From NCBI GenBank assembly GCA_011525625.1, contig WYAX01000023.1:62001-126000 (forward strand): DNA of 64,000 nucleotides, given 5' to 3'. The notes beneath the pieces are model-generated. The model was not told the DNA's origin, made no database searches, and saw nothing but the letters and a program-made list of their open reading frames with translations. The DNA comes from Nitrospira defluvii (GTDB lineage Bacteria; Nitrospirota; Nitrospiria; Nitrospirales; Nitrospiraceae). Shown piece by piece: positions 61,718 through 64,000 of this stretch. Made by a program: the position numbers and the translations under genes. Every line of letters starts with the position of its first letter. Position 1 is the stretch's first letter.

Positions 61718-62952
61718 TTGAGATCCTTAAACAGGTCCAGCAGCGGTTGCGCCCAGCCGTTGCCCGTGAGCACGGCGACGGTGGCCAGCAGCGTTCCAAT
61801 CCCGATGACGCTCAGAATGAAGGCCTTGCCGAGATCCTGCCCGCGCAGCGTGCCGATCTGGATCGGTTCTTTTGAGAGGTAGGCGCTGGCGGCGTACAGT
61901 TCTTCTCCGATCAGGGTATAGTCACAGGTGGTCACAAAGAACGGCAGTTGGTGGTCCGAGTCGGTGCCGGCAATTTGAATGGCCCCCGTGCTGGCGCCGG
62001 TTTCGGTCAGCAGCAACGATTCGGCAAAGTACGACCCCATGAAAAAGTTCGCCGCCGGTTTCCGGCGGAGCATGATGCCGTCGACCGCCGCGGTGTAACT
62101 GAACTGATCGCTGGTGATGAAAAAGTTCGCGTCGTCCTTGAACAGGTCCGGCTTCCCGGCCTCCATGTACGCTTGTTTCGTAATCTCCTGGCAGACCGCC
62201 ATCGTGATCGGTTCCCGATGCGGCACCAGCAATTCCGTTTCGTAGGACGCGGCTTTCTTGGCGACGCGTCCCAGGATGACGGCAGCGGCAATGGTCGAAG
62301 GATCGTTCATGTCGTGTGCGCCGGTCATATACAACACCGGCTTGCCTAATTCCGTGGCACGCCCGATGGCTTCATCGACGGCATCCAAACCGGGAATGCG
62401 GCGGAGGAAGATGTCTTTTCGCTTGGCCAGGTTGATGGCGTAAAACACGATCGCGCCGAACATCAACGCCAACACGAGGTTGTTCACCTGGTTCCAGTTC
62501 ATCCAGTTCGGTTCCGCCGAGGCGACGACCGGCGGCGCAATGAATCGTTCCTGCCCATTGACGGCTGCGACGGTGACGGCATAGGGCCGGCCGGATTTGA
62601 CCTCCATGCCTTTGCCGTTCTTGATCAAAAAAAGATGATCATTGGGATTGCCCGCTCTCGTCCACCAAGCCGACTTCCCTTCACGGACGTAGCGCGTATT
62701 GGCCGGAAATTCTGCCACGACCTTCCAGGCCGTGGGGTCCTGGGGCAGGCCGCCCTCGTGGACCAGAATTTGGTATGTCGTGCCGGCACTGTCGCTCGCA
62801 GACGGTGCCCAGAGTACCGTCAGGCTTCCGCCTCCATCGCTGGGGGTATCGATCACACGCAGTTGTTGCGGCATGGTCTGCGCGGGAGCCGGCGGCGGCA
62901 TCAGCGCCGGCAGGCAGATGATGAAGATGACGATGAGAACGCGAGGCAGCAC
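61714..62952 (-). CDS. Fn3-domain membrane protein (DUF6754-like) of the five-gene cluster
   Basis: 412 aa. Signal peptide to about residue 24, a fibronectin type III-like domain about 30-145 (LRVIDTPSDGGGSLTVLWAP, GTTYQILVHEGG, PYAVTVAAVNGQ), TM about 158-175, a cytosolic alpha/beta domain about 185-365 (GLDAVDEAIGRATELGKPVLYMTGAHDMNDPSTIAAAVILGRVA, HREPITMAVCQEITKQAY), and a C-terminal TM about 380-400. It resembles proteins I recall annotated DUF6754; that name is unverified. Starts 5 bp after the upstream gene. Confidence 0.6.
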   Translation of the reverse strand: MLPRVLIVIFIICLPALMPPPAPAQTMPQQLRVIDTPSDGGGSLTVLWAPSASDSAGTTYQILVHEGGLPQDPTAWKVVAEFPANTRYVREGKSAWWTRAGNPNDHLFLIKNGKGMEVKSGRPYAVTVAAVNGQERFIAPPVVASAEPNWMNWNQVNNLVLALMFGAIVFYAINLAKRKDIFLRRIPGLDAVDEAIGRATELGKPVLYMTGAHDMNDPSTIAAAVILGRVAKKAASYETELLVPHREPITMAVCQEITKQAYMEAGKPDLFKDDANFFITSDQFSYTAAVDGIMLRRKPAANFFMGSYFAESLLLTETGASTGAIQIAGTDSDHQLPFFVTTCDYTLIGEELYAASAYLSKEPIQIGTLRGQDLGKAFILSVIGIGTLLATVAVLTGNGWAQPLLDLFKDLK

Positions 62953-62957
62953 GCGGG

Positions 62958-64000
62958 TCAGGCTCCTTCGATCACTTCGATGTTGGCGCGCGGCACCACG
63001 GTCGTCGTGCCGTCCGGAAAGCGGACTTCGAGCACCCGGACTTCGCTTTCGGTCGGAATGGCGCGTAGCTCCGACGGGAGTCCTGAGACGGCGCCGATCT
63101 TGCCGAACAGCGGATCGCGAATGATGCGGACCGGGTCGCCGAACTGGATCCCTTCCCGTTCAGCCTGCGCCACCTTGGTGGCTGCCGCCGGGCCGCTGTG
63201 CGGGATGATGATTTCGGGGCGGATCACGCCCGCGCGAATTTGTGTGGCCCCTGAGATCGACGCCTTTTGTCCCGCATGGGCGGAGAGCAAGGCGAACGTC
63301 TTGGGCGCCATGGGAATCGTGCCGAAGCCTTCCGTGAGAATCAACGTGAAGCCGACTTGTTCCGTGCCGGTGATTGCGACGCCCAAATCGTAGCCGAGCA
63401 GCGCGCGCAGGTCCTTGTCGTGGATGCCTCCGACGACCAGACCGACGATGCCGAGTTCCTTCGCGCGCGTCATGGTGGCTGCCGACAGAAACGCGCCTCC
63501 GACGACGACCTTACCCTTCATCGATGGGTTGAGTTGTTCCGGCAAGAGCGGTTGATCGGGCGCCTTCACGCCCATCACCAGTTCGCCGCTGGTTTCTCCC
63601 CCGATGCCGAAGATGCCTTGCACAAGGCTGCAGGTGGTTTCGACCGTGACGCCCTGCTCCGGATGGACATCGGCGATGGTGCCGTCGATGTAGCCGCGAA
63701 GTTCCAACACCCGCGGAGGTTCACGCAAGAGGATCTGGCCCGTGATCGTCGAGACAGATTCCACTGTGCCGGTGATCGGCGAGCGAATTTCCGTCTTAAA
63801 CCATTTGATGAAGGGTTTGTTCTCGGCGAGCACGTCGTCTTTCTGGACGGAGTCTTTTTCTTTCTTGACCAGGTAGTCGTTGATCTCATCCGGCGCGATG
63901 CCGAGCTGATTGGCCAGGTTGAGCGGCACGACCTTGCCCGGCAACTCGGCGCGAGCGACGGCGGTATCCGCGCGCACGGCGTCGCCGACCTGGACCAAGA
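62958..64000 (-). CDS. Lipoyl-like/KOW-containing protein, 5'-truncated by window
   Basis: The frame is open to the window edge, so the N-terminus is missing; at least 346 codons remain. It starts with hybrid-motif-like VQVGDAVRADTAVARAELPGKVV, then a second lipoyl-like turn IRSPITGTVESVSTITGQILL, a central alpha/beta region with repeated Gly-rich turns (KGKVVVGGAFLSAATM, ELGIVGLVVGGIHD), and a C-terminal KOW-like barrel (GDPVRIIRDPLFGKIGAVSGLP, RVLEVRFPDGTTTVVPRANIEV). First visible gene of the five-gene set. Function unknown; it may be a soluble partner of the membrane proteins. Confidence 0.65.
   Translation of the reverse strand, partial: LVQVGDAVRADTAVARAELPGKVVPLNLANQLGIAPDEINDYLVKKEKDSVQKDDVLAENKPFIKWFKTEIRSPITGTVESVSTITGQILLREPPRVLELRGYIDGTIADVHPEQGVTVETTCSLVQGIFGIGGETSGELVMGVKAPDQPLLPEQLNPSMKGKVVVGGAFLSAATMTRAKELGIVGLVVGGIHDKDLRALLGYDLGVAITGTEQVGFTLILTEGFGTIPMAPKTFALLSAHAGQKASISGATQIRAGVIRPEIIIPHSGPAAATKVAQAEREGIQFGDPVRIIRDPLFGKIGAVSGLPSELRAIPTESEVRVLEVRFPDGTTTVVPRANIEVIEGA

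Overview
The window is high-GC, densely coded bacterial chromosome and most resembles the genus Nitrospira (phylum Nitrospirota). This is an inference from gene content: a compact copper nitrite reductase (NirK) next to a Crp/Fnr regulator, an HdrB/SdhE-like CCG protein, a stand-alone SdhB, and many Nitrospira-type hypothetical proteins. I found no rRNA, tRNA or CRISPR array.

Layout. 1-3.6 kb: 3' part of bioA, an outer-membrane-type protein and an orphan RND adaptor lipoprotein. 3.9-15.5 kb: a long minus-strand block, pyrR-pyrB-pyrC-DUF4149-carA-sppA-M48 protease-carB, then greA and a SAM hydroxide adenosyltransferase. It is preceded by a near-consensus promoter and a PyrR-type RNA attenuator. 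15.6-22.3 kb, plus strand: transketolase, Crp/Fnr regulator, nirK with a class II-type operator, and four envelope proteins (HMA-like, beta-barrel, solute-binding lipoprotein, heme c Tll0287-like). 22.4-34.9 kb: cupin, CCG protein, coiled-coil protein, HDOD protein, SthA transhydrogenase, TPR-oxygenase fusion, a c-di-GMP cluster (RR-PAS-GGDEF-EAL, membrane sensor, PilZ), RtcB with archease, and SdhB. 35-41 kb: an M24 peptidase, a large AsmA-like protein and an MFS transporter.

41-57.5 kb is accessory DNA. The 3' end of the MFS gene recurs twice as decayed fragments that bracket a MazEF module and an Old Yellow Enzyme gene. A type I restriction-modification operon follows (hsdM-hsdS-fic fragment-fic-DUF262 nuclease-hsdR, transcribed on the minus strand). 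Its DUF262 gene sits between two perfect 71-bp repeats derived from the start of hsdR. A soluble ComEC-like metallo-hydrolase, a cyclophilin, a BamE-like lipoprotein and a VapBC module follow.

56.7-64 kb contains four copies of a ~125-bp palindromic repeat, a MEMO-family protein with an extra N-terminal domain, and a five-gene membrane/envelope cluster of unknown function (the last gene runs off the window). That cluster, the PyrR leader, the nirK promoter and the two recombination-repeat systems are the most interesting parts.
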